Below are positions 1 through 12,081 of a stretch of 64,000 bases of DNA, piece by piece. This DNA comes from Symsagittifera roscoffensis (taxonomy: Eukaryota; Xenacoelomorpha; Acoela; Convolutidae), in the NCBI RefSeq assembly GCF_963678635.1, contig NC_087063.1, forward strand, positions 11,506,368-11,570,367, written 5' to 3'. A program made the position numbers and the translations under genes. The notes under the pieces are model-generated. The model was given only the letters and a program-made list of their open reading frames with translations. It had not been told where the DNA came from and made no database searches. Numbering within the stretch: the stretch's first letter is position 1; every line of letters begins with the position of its first letter.

Positions 1-1583
1 TAAAAGAAATTTCGGCTTATTATTGTCTGCTTTGTCGGCTTAATTGCCATATTGTAGAATTGTTTTTTAGTTGTTTTCACATATAGTTGCTTCAAATGTT
101 CTGATTTAACTCTGCTGTCTGTAATTTTTTTGTGTATTTTCTTTTTTTTCGCTTGAAAAATTTTTCTGCCCAAATTGTTTTGGCCTAATTTTATCGGCTT
201 AGTGACCTAATTTTGAGTCGTTTCAATTGAAAAGTTATTTTTAGTTTTATGCTCAGCTCTGCTCGCGCAAAATGTTAAAAATCCTAACAGAAATTATACT
301 TATATTTTTTCATGACAACAAATTTTTTTTCTGCTTGATATGTTTCGATCGGCCTATAATATATCGGTTTATTGGCCTCATATTGCGTTTTTTGACGAGG
401 GAACAAAGTTTGTATGTGCGTGTTTGTGTTTTAAGGGTGAGGGGGACTTAATAACTTAATAGCCTCTTTTATATCGGCTTAGTGGCCTCATATTGTTTCA
501 TTTGACGAGTATATAAAGAGTGAGGGTGATTTATTAAGAGTTGTGAGCGTAGTGATTTTTTTTCGTGTTGCATCGCATGGTGTGATCCTCAGCCTCGACT
601 CTGCGTCTAGCGTTCTTGATGGTTTTTTGGTAAATGACGATTAAATTTAATAAAAACTTAGAGTATGAGAGGTAATTATAGCTAGAATAACGTTAAAACT
701 GCAGTAGAATTAAATTTAGTGTCATCAAAAGAGTTGTCGGTTTTACTGATTTTCGTGAAATTAGGTCTGAAAATCGGAAAAACTCACTATTTTTGGCACT
801 GAGGATATATTTTATTTTTACTTAAACCAAATCAAGGCTGAAAAGGATTTAATATCATACCACATTAAATCTCCTTTAGGTTTTCTTGAAATAGTCAAAA
901 TCTGGTAGAACAAGACACCCTACGCCATAGTTGCTTCACTTCATGAAGTAGTCGGAACAATAGTGATAAATTGTTCCCAAATACCAAATAATACAATAGT
1001 AATTCCGCTTGCCTTTTAAAATCCCAAATTTAATATTAGACTTTGGCGTTTGACCGTGCTGGACGACGGCTAGTTATTGAATCTATATGTAACAAACAAT
1101 TTGGAGATTTTAGTTGCAGTTGAGCAAGCATTTCTTTAAAAATCTGATTAAAAAATAGTTCAAAAAAGTATCAATTTTGGGTTCATCAAAAACGTTACAA
1201 ATATGATTCAGTTTTCTTATGCCGTAACCCTTTTTTCTGTGCGAAAAGAACTTCATTCAAAGAATTCTTTGATGTTAAACCATGCGCAAGACCATATGAC
1301 ATTATTGGCATAAAAATTTTTGAGAATGTGGTCGGAGTATTCTGTGCTACTTCCACAGCAACCGTCTATCCTTGTTTTTATTTGTTTTTTTTTCTGAGAT
1401 TATTGTCGAATTTATTGATATTTTTCCAATCTGTTTGTTGGCTATGTTTTCAACCTGCAATTAATTGGTCGTAAAATCCAATAAAATCAAAAAAATTGGA
1501 TACTAAACTATTGCGGTTCAAATACTTGAACGGTGTGGTACACTTGTTTTTGGCTTATTATTTTTGTTCTTTTTGGATTCCAG
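1..1583. other. AT-rich region upstream of the PEPCK exons; no exon recognised
   Basis: No coding exon is recognisable here, so the N-terminal PEPCK exons must lie left of the window or be very small. A short motif (tatcggcttagtggcctcat and variants) recurs at about 350-410 and 461-512, with weaker echoes near 1-60 and 190-215. This suggests a degraded short dispersed or tandem repeat. The 3' boundary is the polypyrimidine tract and CAG acceptor at 1581-1583. Confidence 0.5.
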
Positions 1584-2885
1584 GGTGTTAATTTAACTGA
1601 CTGGAGGGGCAAACCGTTCAAGATAGGAATCTCCACGGGACTGGCAGCCCACGCCAACTCCAGATTCTGCGCACCTGCCAACCAGTGTCCAATCATAGAC
1701 CCTCTTTGGGAAAGCTCAGAAGGAGTTCCGATAGACGCAATCATATTCGGAGGCAGGAGACCACAGGGGGTTCCTTTGGTTTATGAGTCACGTGACTGGG
1801 CGCACGGGGTGTTCATGGGGGCATCGATGAAGTCGGAGGCGACGGCTGCAGCGGAACATAGAAGTGGGTATCAGCTATATAAAGAATTTGTCTTTTTTTT
1901 GCTCTTTTAGTTGTATAAAAATTTAAGATAATACAAAATCATCCCGGTAAAATCTTGAAAAAATCTTGTGCAGAAGTGGTTGTTCACAAATGTGGGAAAA
2001 GTTAATAAAAAGATTTTAAAATTTTGGTTTGGGCTTCAGAAAAAGTGATCATGCACGACCCATTCGCCATGCGTCCCTTCTACAGCTACAACTTCGGACA
2101 CTACCTGCAACACTGGCTGGACTTCGCCGACCAGTCAAAACGAGGCAAACTCAACCTACCCAAGATATTCCACGTGAACTGGTTCCGAAAGAACAACGCT
2201 GGAAAGTTCATCTGGCCTGGATTTGGAGAGAACGCACGTGTGATCGAGTGGATCTTCAGGCGTCTGGACAATGACTCTAGTATCTATGAGGAAAAAGTAA
2301 TTGGGAAGGTGCCTACGATTGACGGGATTAATCTCAATGGACTTAAGGCAAGTGTATCATCTGTAGTGTCATTATATCAATAACAGAGACATCTGGAATT
2401 AAGCATTTCTAAGTTCGCGTAATAAATGCGTTTGTTGACCGACTGGTCTTTATTGCTTCGAAACAATTAAAACTATTTAGAGAGTTTCTAAACGAAGTGA
2501 ACTTTCAAGTCTACAGATAGTCCAATTTTGTTTGACTAAATTGACCTCAAATGGTCAAACAAACTAAGACTTGAAGTTAAAAAGTTCATTTTTTCTCGCC
2601 AATAATTGATATTTCGTATAAGTTAGTTTCCAACCATCTGTTGGCTATGTTCTTTCTTAAGCGAACGAGTTATGCGTTCTAGCATCAATGGAAAATGAGT
2701 TACGAGTCAAACAATTTTAGGATCCAGTTGACATGAAGGAGCTTCTGAGTGTGTCGAAGAATTTCTGGACAAACGAAGTTGAAGAGATAGAGCACTACTT
2801 CAACGAGCAAGTGAACAAAGACCTCCCTCCTCAAATCACAGAACAACTAGAGGCACTCAAGACAAGACTGTCCCAATTGGAATAA
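1584..2885 (+). CDS. PCK: Phosphoenolpyruvate carboxykinase (GTP), C-terminal three exons
   Basis: Exons join(1584..1863, 2040..2347, 2721..2885), with the stop TAA at 2883-2885. They encode about 251 residues, the C-terminal 40% of a GTP-type PEPCK, which is usually about 620 residues. The enzyme converts oxaloacetate plus GTP to phosphoenolpyruvate, CO2 and GDP in gluconeogenesis, in the cytosol or mitochondria. Diagnostic stretches are [84 protein letters not shown] and [10 protein letters not shown], the last being the nucleotide-binding region. Phases fit: exon 1 ends in phase 1 with GT-AG, and exon 2 ends in phase 0. The second intron has a GC donor (AAG|GCAAGT at 2348) and a TTTTAG acceptor. 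No frame damage is seen, so the gene looks functional. The 5' exons are outside the window. Cytosolic or mitochondrial isoform cannot be told. Confidence 0.95.
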
Positions 2886-4611
2886 GTAACTTTGAAAAAC
2901 TAGTTACCAGGCCGAGTTATATTAATAACCGAACCTTATAAGTTTTCTTTTCCGACACAGGACTTCTTGCTATTTATGTATTGCAATGAAATGATGTAAG
3001 CAAACCATGGTGTGTATTGACGTTGAAATTAATATAGCTATCTGGGCGTCATACTGTTATAAAAATGAAAAAGAGACATTTGTTATAATTTATTGCCACG
3101 ACTTCTGTGACTAGCTGAGCTTCGCCAGTCAATTCTAAACTACCATGTTGAATCTAAAATTTCAAACTGAGCGGTATTTAATGCAAACTTTCCTTTTCGG
3201 TCGACAAATCTGAACGAAGTTAATCAACGTAAAACGAATGGATCATTTGACATCTGAAGCCAGTTTTCCACTGCAAACTGTAAAAACCGTGTCAAAAAGT
3301 CAATTTAATGTAAAAACTGCGTTTTTTGGTCGAATAAGTGGCTCGCGGTCACTGATATTGCCAACAATTTTCTGTTAACTAAACTTCGAAACTTCCAATG
3401 ACCCGACGACCGTACTTTCGCTACGATGGTGCTGTAAATGGTTCGAATTAAATTTATTGAGCAGTACATTATTATTTAGTTTGCAGTTGTCTCGTTTCGG
3501 GATTAAATTTTTGGAGTGAGTTAAAATTTAGTATTAGATTAGTTCCTTATTTCAAGTGTGATACATTGGCTTAGAAGTTCCTTGAATATCATTCCCGTAT
3601 TACGTGTGTTACCATTATATACCCATCCTAAATAATTCGTCACCTTCAATTTAGCTGCTCGAAAATCAATTTTAAAATGGGACAATTTCAGTCCGAATAA
3701 GTTAACTGAGTCCAAACAGACAGCTAACCAGCAGGTAATCACTCATTAAACAGTCATGTGAAAATCCAAATTTACTAGAAAAAAAATTGAGTTAGCAATA
3801 TTTTGAACATGGGAAAACAAGACATTTAAGAGCGGAAGTAACCTCGAGAAAGGAAAATGCGTTTTTTAGCCCCCGATCCTGCTCGCAAGACCAACCGTGG
3901 AGAAGGAGTTTTGTTTGAATGCTAATTTAGCATTAAGTTGTTTTATTAGGCGTGTTTTTCTTGAAATCAACTAAATTCAAGAGAAAATGAAGATAAAGAT
4001 GTAAAAAGTCTTGATAGATTAATTTCTTTGACAATTTTCCAGTCTCCTTATTTTGCCGGTTTGGTCTCATTTTTTGACTTTAAGTTTGTTGTAATGTTTT
4101 TATTGCATCGCAAGTGGTGCGAAGTTTCGCTTCGCCGCTGTTTGAAAAAACGTTTGGAACGTGCCAGCTAATATGGTTAAAAGCAGTAAGCAGACAGCCT
4201 AGTAAACAGTAAATTGTTCAATTTCTATTTAGTGGTATTTTGCAAAACAAAAAATTTACATTGTAATCACCGATCAATTTTGTTACTATTTTTTTCCATA
4301 AACTAATCTAAATCAACCTATGTCCGCTTTATGAACGCACAAATTGCTGCCTGGTATTTGCTATTACAGAATGTAAACATCAATGTCAAATGGCGTAGCG
4401 GCGGAGGAAAGAGTCAAAGTTGGAGTGTGCGTGGTTCGAAACCCATGTTGTTTACACTGACGAGCATGCTATCAGTATGACTCGACTTTTTTCACAACCC
4501 ACCTCGCTAATAAAAGTGCTCATTTGGCGGCACTTTGCTTAATCAAGATCTGTAGCATGGGATATTATCCGTTTTCTGCTTTATTGGCGGCTAGTGTTAA
4601 TCAATCCTTAA

Positions 4612-4683
4612 GAGTCCGTGGCTGAGAGGGAAAGACGTGAGACTTCAAATTTGAGGTCCCAGATTCGAATCTGACACATAGCA
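4612..4683 (+). repeat. tRNA-like sequence (SINE head or tRNA pseudogene)
   Basis: A perfect internal promoter A box (TGGCTGAGAGG, 4619-4629) is followed at tRNA spacing by an anticodon-arm-like segment with loop CTTCAAA and a B-box core GATTCGAAT (4662-4670). The acceptor stem does not pair and the T stem is replaced by the palindrome CAGATTCGAATCTG. It is therefore a degenerate tRNA-derived sequence, probably a SINE head or pseudogene, not a working tRNA. Confidence 0.45.
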
Positions 4684-4849
4684 AAAGCTTCTAAATCTAG
4701 GCTCATTTCTTATTTCACCTTTTAGAGCTGTTTTTTTTTGTCGTATACTCGATAGTCTTTTTGTGATTTCACGCTAATAAAAAAATCTATTTTTCCAAGC
4801 TTAAATTTTTCCACCATACTTTTATTTTTAAGAGTCATGAACTTAGACA

Positions 4850-5075
4850 AGTTTGATATTTCGTGGTTTGACTTTTAATTTCTTTTGAAGTTAAGTTTAT
4901 TTCATTTTTTGAATTGTTAAACGGAAAGCAAGCTCACTATCGAACAGCAAAAGTGTGAAGGTCACGAAAAACAAAACTGACTTTTAATTTGGAAGATTTT
5001 TATTTTTTAGTTTTCCCAGTGGAATAAAAATTTTACCTATTGATTCAGTTTTCTTAAATTGGATATTTTTTATGA
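4850..5075 (+). repeat. Dispersed repeat, copy 1 (pairs with 7345-7530)
   Basis: It shares an ordered series of matching segments with 7345-7530: tttgatatttcgtggtttga / tttgattttttgtggtttga, then cagcaaaagtgtgaaggtca, then tattgattcagttttct. The order and orientation are the same, so this is a diverged interspersed repeat rather than chance. No coding content is visible. Confidence 0.6.
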
Positions 5076-6668
5076 AAAGTCTGTCATAAACTGTTCTTGA
5101 AATTCAAACAGCTCCAAGGCTGGTTGTTGGCTATGTTTTCAATTTTTGATTATGTTTCTCGTTTTTGAAACTCCGAAACGTTTCATCATGCTTGTGTTTA
5201 CGAAAAGCAACTTTGCCTCTGTGTTGGCTTTAAAGTGAGGTCCTGACTTTTTCATAACCAGCCCAGTAAAGTACCCGGGTTGAAGTCCCAGAGCAAATCG
5301 GTGCTGGCTCAGTATTGTCCAGCAAAGTTCAGAAATGCATATCTGTTACATAGTTCGAACATAGACAGCTATGGGTCATCTATTTTCATGCATTCAAGGA
5401 AGATTTTGGTGTCTGAAGGGCTAATCAGTGATCAATAAAAATTTATCATCAATGCCTGTGCATAATATCAGAGAAAAACGTTGTTTTTCAGTATCAATCA
5501 AGCCCTGTGATATAAGTTTACGCCTCATTGAATTGCTGAGATGGAATCAACTATGACTGAAGGAGTATGACTGAAAAGTCTAGACGTGACAGGGGCGACT
5601 AGACGATAGATAGAGGATTCGATTATGAGCAGAATCTAATTTTGTGCAATTTGTAAACAAATGATCATATATGTGTATCTGATTTAGCATGATACGAATG
5701 AAAAAAAAAACATTATTGGGCCAGCACTGAATCAGTACTGCAATTTTTTTTTCTCGATTCATCAATAATCCGAGTTAAAGTGGGACCGTACAGTCTAAAA
5801 CAATGCTTTTGTTGATAGAAATTTAGATGCAATACTTTGTAATGAATATCTTTTGAAAAAACTTACTTATAATTTAAGCTTAGAGCAGTTTTGGCTTCGA
5901 ATGGTGCAATTTGTTTTGCTCTAAATGTTCGAGCTCTAAATTTTAACCCATAAAAGGATCACTTTTTGCTTTTTAAGAGTACTGAACGTAGTGAAGACTC
6001 TTAAATCAGTCTTGGTATTTTTTTTTTCAAAACGTTCATGCTTAATTTTTTTTTCATCAAAAAATTGTCAATTATAAATAGTTCTAAAAATCCAAAGAGG
6101 TTTAAGGCCATCTTTTTTATCCAAATTCGAAGGCTGAGATGTACTAGAAAAAAGCCCGCATCCAGTTGCAAGCGTTAATAATCGTTTATATTATGATTTC
6201 AGTACTAGTCTTCCTAAAATTGAGAAAAAATCTATTTTAATCAATTAACAACCGATTAAAATCTCTTTTTTGAGATCAAATTACAATCGGTTGAAATACA
6301 TTTTAATTGATTCATAGTCGATTATAAATTCATCTAATTATCGATACAATTATCAATTATTTTATCCCAATTTCTAATTCATACGTTTTTTGCAAAAAAT
6401 CCATAATCGCTTGTTTAACAGAAGCTCACTTTAATTAAACTGTATCAATAGGTTTGGCGTAATAGTTTTTGATAGACTGAAAAAACCAAAAATTTTTGGG
6501 TCCGAATAACACAAAATAAATCCTATTTTTAATATAAAGTCAACACAATTTGGGAAAAGCGCGTTTCAAGTATTTGTTTCTACCGGATATTTTGAATCAG
6601 CGCTAACTTGACCTTGCTTTAATTTTAAAAATTGAGCCTAAATTCGAATATGTTTTCTTTTATTTTAT

Positions 6669-9600
6669 CTATGAGAATTTATCAAGGTTCTCCAAGTCGT
6701 GTATCGTCTGATTTTCTATATGAGTCCTCACATGATTTCCCTGTACTCCTCGCAGTTGTTTCTGTTTGCCCAAATTTCTTTTGACCTCATCGAAGTATTT
6801 GTTCGTCTCGTAGGACCAGTGGTCCCGCGTGTGGTTGGCTCTAGATTCCTGAAAAAATAACGTATGGCTCGGTTGTCTTCTTTAATTTATTTTAGTTATG
6901 GTAACATCAACAAAAATGGAGTAATTTTTTTCATATTTGTCATCCGACAAAAGTAATATTTATATCATGTCCTGAAATACTATTTACATAGAAATCTGAG
7001 TCAATTTAAATTATCAGATTGTGTTGAAAATGTCTTCTCCCTTCAAGCTGCAAGGGTATAACACAAATGGAAGTTCGATGTTTTACCTACCTGCTCAGAT
7101 GGCTGTGTAATTTGAGTCATTTTTCGCATCTGTTCTCTCTGCTGACTCTCGTAGTTGTTCTGCTTTGGCTCTTCTAGTTTGAAATCTGAAATTGCAATTT
7201 ATGAATTCCGGGTTCATAAATAAAGTTTGTCTGTTTACATTTTGGAAGTTTTAACATCCAATGAACACAGTGAAAATTCTTATATAGGTCGTGATGATTT
7301 TGTGTTAGTTTTTTTTGAGAAAAGCCTAAAAATCGTTCCCACTCAAATTTGATTTTTTGTGGTTTGACTTGTATTTTCTTTTATTAGTTCAATTCCTTCG
7401 CTTTTGATCAGCAAAAGTGTGAAGATCACAAAAAGGTGATGGAATTCTAGTTTCAAAAAAGGATAATTTTCATTATACCCAGCGTAATTATTTATTTAGC
7501 TATTGATCCAGTTTTCTCACATTGGGTTGATTTTATCAAAATAGTATCAATGGTAAATTACTGGGATTGAAGATTCAATGGGATTCAATGGGATTGAAGA
7601 TACTGAGCGCGTCCTTAATTTTGGCGATCGCGTAAATAATTTCCCACTGAACACAGATCTCAGGCTTTGCGACGGAACATTTAAAGTTTTTTTCGACCTT
7701 TCATATACAAGTAGCTGATTCTTACCCGCCCTGCGTCTATGCTTTGCTCTCAAGTAAACGTGAGCACACCTACCAAAAATTCCTGAACGTTCCGACAGCT
7801 ATCTAACAAAGCGGAGCCACAACGGACTCTCCTCGACTTCGAAGGAGCAGCGCTCAACGCTTTTTCGACCCACGTTTTCGGAGTCCCGCTGAAAGGTTGC
7901 TACTTTCATCTAGCTCAAGCTTTCAACCGTAAATTTACTAAAATTGAACTTGAGCGCTTGTCTGAAAGCAATCGCGAACTAAATTTGGCGTTAAGCTTCG
8001 TCCTCGTTGAGTTGGTTGATCTTCCATTTGACGAGGTCATTGAAGACTTAGGAAAAATGGCGGACCGTTTTGAGCTGGACGATATGGTTAGTGAAAAACT
8101 AAGTGATGTTGCTTCCTCTTTCCAAAGAAGTTACATCAATGGAGAAACTATAGGAAGAAACAGTCGCGAGCCCTTCTGCTTCGGATTCTTCAAAGAGATG
8201 GGGTAGGTTTCAACTGCTTTAGTTAAAGTTTAAAATTGCGTAGGGTAAAGTGGAACATAGGGTAAGATAGTATAGGTTGTAACGCAATAGATTAATTTGG
8301 GTGGAAATAAGCACCGAACAGTTTTTTGGAATACGTACCGACTCTGTTATTCCTTTTCATCACTTTCTCTTGTGCATCTAGATTCAGCGACCGAGCCAGC
8401 ACGCTCAGTCTCTCATCTGCTGTCAAGTATTTTCCATAATCCAGTTTTGGCTGAGGACGAGGAAGAGGGGGATAGTAACTTCTATCCTCCCTGCAACTGT
8501 ACTCCTCTTCCCGATAATAGTAAGGATAGGGCGCGTAGAAAGAAGAACTGTAAAAGCCGTTTTGGTCGTAAGCTTGCTGCTGTTGATCGGCGTTCGAGTC
8601 ATTTTGCTCGTTGAGATGTTCATCGTTTGGAATGTAATTTACACTTTTCCTGCCAGTTATTCCAGATGTATCTATAAAAAGATATTTGTCTTACTTGATT
8701 GGTTTTGTATATGAAACATAAACTTGGATAAGTGTTAGGGTCCTATGTTATGGCTTTGGGTTTCATTTTGGAAACATTTTAAGCTAATTGGCTCCAAATA
8801 ATTTGGTAGCAGCTTTTAACAATTTCAATCCAATTTGGGCAAACTATCTTCTTTTGGGGGGCATAACTACCAATGATTTTGGTGATTGCAAACTTCCTAT
8901 AAACGTGGCACGTTTGCTCGTTCAAATTACTTTGCTAGCAAAGTTTTATAACAGAAAAAAAATTACAAAGAAACCAAACTAAAAATTATGTAAAATTTGA
9001 AACAAGAAAACGTTTTTTTTTTGAATTGTAGAAATTGGCACGACATTTGTCAAAAAGTAGAAGTCTAGCCTTGAATGGATATTTCTCGTGTGGCGGGGTA
9101 CTCAACAGTCTCTGCGTAGTAGGAGGGCTGGGAGCGGGGGGAGGCCTCGTACTTCTTCCTCTTCCAGTACCTCCAGGGGGGCCTCTTTTCCACGGCCACG
9201 AAAGGGGGGCAGATTAGGTTGATGTCGGTGCCTGCAATTGAAAAAAAGCAGCGTTTATTATTTACAAAAATATTGTTTATTAGAAAATGGTTTATTAGAA
9301 ATGATACACCAAAAAATGATTCGCATCACGTTTGGAGACATAGTCAGTTATAAAATGACTAACTTTTGAAAACACAAGTTATCTACACTAGGATAGTTTT
9401 TTGATACAAATATTTCAAACATAACAATTGGAGCACCTACTAATATAAAACTTCCTCAGAATCAGTTTTCAAATCACGTTAAATGATTTTAAACATAAAC
9501 TCAGATCTCTCCGTATCTGTGATAGTGAAGAATGCTCCAATGTTTTTTCGCACCTCTAAAAAACAAAAATAAACAATTCTTGTGATATATCAGATAGATG

Positions 9601-12081
9601 CTGGATTTCTTTATTTTTTCATATTTGAAATTCTTCGAAGTAAAATGAAGTGATTCATTTATTTTTATTGCAACGATGACCATCTGATACCAAACGAATT
9701 GATTAGTCTCTTTTGGCACTGTAAAAAGGCCATTAGCCTAATGGTTACCATTCAAAACAGTGCTTGCTATTATTTCACTCAGATGCGGATTTAGGGAAGG
9801 GGCGGGGGGCGATGCCCCTCCTCAGGGATTCGACCCCCTGCCGACCCAAAGGTTCCCCCCTTTGGTACTTTTTAAGAAATCAATTTGGTCGACCTTAAAA
9901 AAAGGTCGTCAAAATTTTCGAAATTTTTTTGAAAATTCGCCCCCTCCCCTCAAGAAAACCCTAGATCCGACCCTGATTTCACTTTATGTATTTTGCTCCG
10001 CTTCATAGCAAAATTTATGCTTATAACAATACACTCGGAAAAGATGAATTTTAATTTTTTTACGCCCCATTTCGAAACAGAAAAAGGCAAGTAAACATCA
10101 GTTTTGCCCATCAACTGGCACAATCAAGGGCGACTAAGGTGAAACCGAATGACTTCTTAAGCCAAAAAAAAACTAAAGAAAAAAGGGAAATTATACGAAA
10201 TCAGAAGTGGTAATTTTACAAATTGAGTGAATGATTTTAAATTAATTTCAATTATGCCAAAAGTGCATATATCTCAAAAGTTCATTTTTTTAACATAAGA
10301 CGACAAAATCAAATCGGCTACTGGTCGGAACCAAACCTAGGATTTTTTTTGCACAAGCATCCACTTTAACTTTACGCTTAACGGACAAAATGATTCACTG
10401 GACCGCAATTTTCTAACAAAGTAGGCCGAGGAGTCTTCTGAGCAAAGTTGTTAAAAGGGGAAAGATTGATATCCGATTTTAGTACCTTTGCTGATCACAA
10501 GAGTCAGAAAAAAATAGGCTGATCATTTTTTAGCTACTCAAGTCTCATGTCCTAACTTCCCAAAATAGAGTGGCTATCTTGAAACTTAAAAAATGGGGTT
10601 CCTGCGAATCGCAGAGAAGCTATCAGTAGGCCTTAACAGTCCTGTCAAGGATAGTCCATTTTTATTATCTCCCCACATTCCAGACTGGGTTATTTTGCTA
10701 AGTGAAGCTTTTTTTTGCGACTCAAGGACGTTTTTTTACCCCTAGAGCTTTCACGTGGTACCACTATTGCAGCCCAAATTGGCCAGACTGTGGTAGACCT
10801 GAAGCTAGAGGTCAAGTGAGAGCTCGTCCTCACACACTATCATTGCAATGGCATGGGATCGAATACACAATCTGACTATTCCAAAAGGAACGCCTTACCA
10901 CTATTCTAACTGAAAAAAAAAATCAAGGCTTTCAACCCCCCATTCAATATTTGAGTGGCCTTACAGGGTTGAAAAAATGCCTTCTGAATAGCCTTATTAT
11001 TCAGATTGCCAATTTTTATAGCAATCGAAGATTATGAACAAATCTTATAGTTTTGAAAAAAGGCGTGCGTGGGGATAGGAAGAAAAAAATGTCGAAATCT
11101 ATTCGACATGTCTTACTAGTAGCAGCATCCTTTTTATCTCCCCACTTGCTGATATCGCCCAATAGGTCATCATATTCATCGTCACTGTCAATCAAATCAT
11201 GGACTGTATGGCTGTCGCAGTGCATGCAACAGTGGTTCCCCTCCCCTTCAGCATGACAGCAGCAGGGGTCATCTTTGGGGTCACGTGGCTGGTAGAGAGA
11301 CCAGCCGTCCTTTGACTCTCTGTTGAAGGGCTGAGGATATCTTTCGTTATTTGGTTCCATCATAGGAGGATTCAAGTTCAGCTGAAATTATTACGAAATG
11401 CTGAAGATGGGATTAAAAATCATGACTCTAATTGAGCTCGAAAGCTGGTTTAAAATTTTGGAAAATTACAAAGTTTTTGAAGTAAAAATTGAATAAATTC
11501 GCAGGTAGTATCCATGGAAGTTAATATCGAAATTTAAACAGGATTTTGGACTTCACAAAAAAAATTTGGACTGCATAAGCCTTTCGTTCAAGAGCTCTGT
11601 CGGGTAATTGCAAATTGATTAAGAGACAAGTCAGAGATCTCATAGATATGAGGGAAGCGACCAATATGTATAAGCTGATCGGTTCTTCAAACCAAAAACT
11701 ACGAAAGGTACAAAAACAATTTGGTAACATTTTGTGTCAATAACAAAAAATGGGTACAATTTTTGCTCCCTCCTGCTATAAACCACTCCCAGCAAATGAT
11801 CGCCCCTTCATAATACTTATTTAATACTTAAAAATACAATAAACTTAGGGCCGTGGGGGTACTAGAATTTGTTTTTAACGTGCTCAGGACACTAAAATGG
11901 AAAAACTTTTTTCTTACATCCTTGGCGTGAACGAAGCTGTCTTTCACACTAGTGAGAACAATGTCCTGGCTATCAGATGCTATCTGGTGACTCATACAAG
12001 TAGAGGGTACTGAGACAGGGTACTTGGTGTAGTACTTTGCACCAGTGCACACTGGAATGTAACCATGGCAACACGAAACTC
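6669..12081 (-). CDS. Exons 7-12 of the VWA gene: Cys/Tyr-rich C-terminal half
   Basis: About 398 residues not recognised as any family. Exon 7 (12081-11918) holds GVSCCHGYIPVCTGAKYY. Exon 8 (11381-11117) has the cysteine cluster CCCHAEGEGNHCCMHCDSH and an acidic run (DSDDEYDD). Exon 9 (9231-9070) is basic and aromatic (PPWRYWKRKKYEAS). Exon 10 (8671-8339) is Tyr/Gln-rich (QQQQAYDQNGFYSSSFYAPY, then PYYYREEEY). Exons 11 and 12 are charged and helical, ending at the TAG at 6669-6671. Reading frames are clean and codons differ from the surrounding AT-rich DNA, supporting real exons. The composition suggests an intrinsically disordered tail. If exon 6-7 splicing is not real, this would be a separate gene lacking its first exon. 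Confidence 0.7.

Larger units (their letters stand above)
2886..6668. other. Intergenic region between convergent genes; dispersed repeats only
   Basis: No exon could be supported in this 3.8-kb stretch between the PEPCK stop and the stop of the VWA gene. It contains a tRNA-like sequence (4612-4683), one copy of a dispersed repeat (4850-5075) and a motif centred on gttggctatgtttt at about 5125, which also occurs near 1440 and 2640. Around 6230-6410 there is an AT-rich patch of repeated aatcgattataa-like words resembling the interior of the palindromic element at 28.7-29.4 kb. Confidence 0.5.

Noticed and set aside
4612-4683. Possible selenocysteine (TCA) tRNA
   Set aside because: Acceptor and T stems do not pair and the length and arms do not fit a tRNA-Sec. 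The TCA loop is also common in tRNA-derived SINE heads.
9727-9840. A-box (TAGCCTAATGG) and B-box-like (GGGATTCGACCCC) pair
   Set aside because: The two boxes are about 95 bp apart and the second lies inside the fold-back element's GC-rich end, so the pairing looks accidental.
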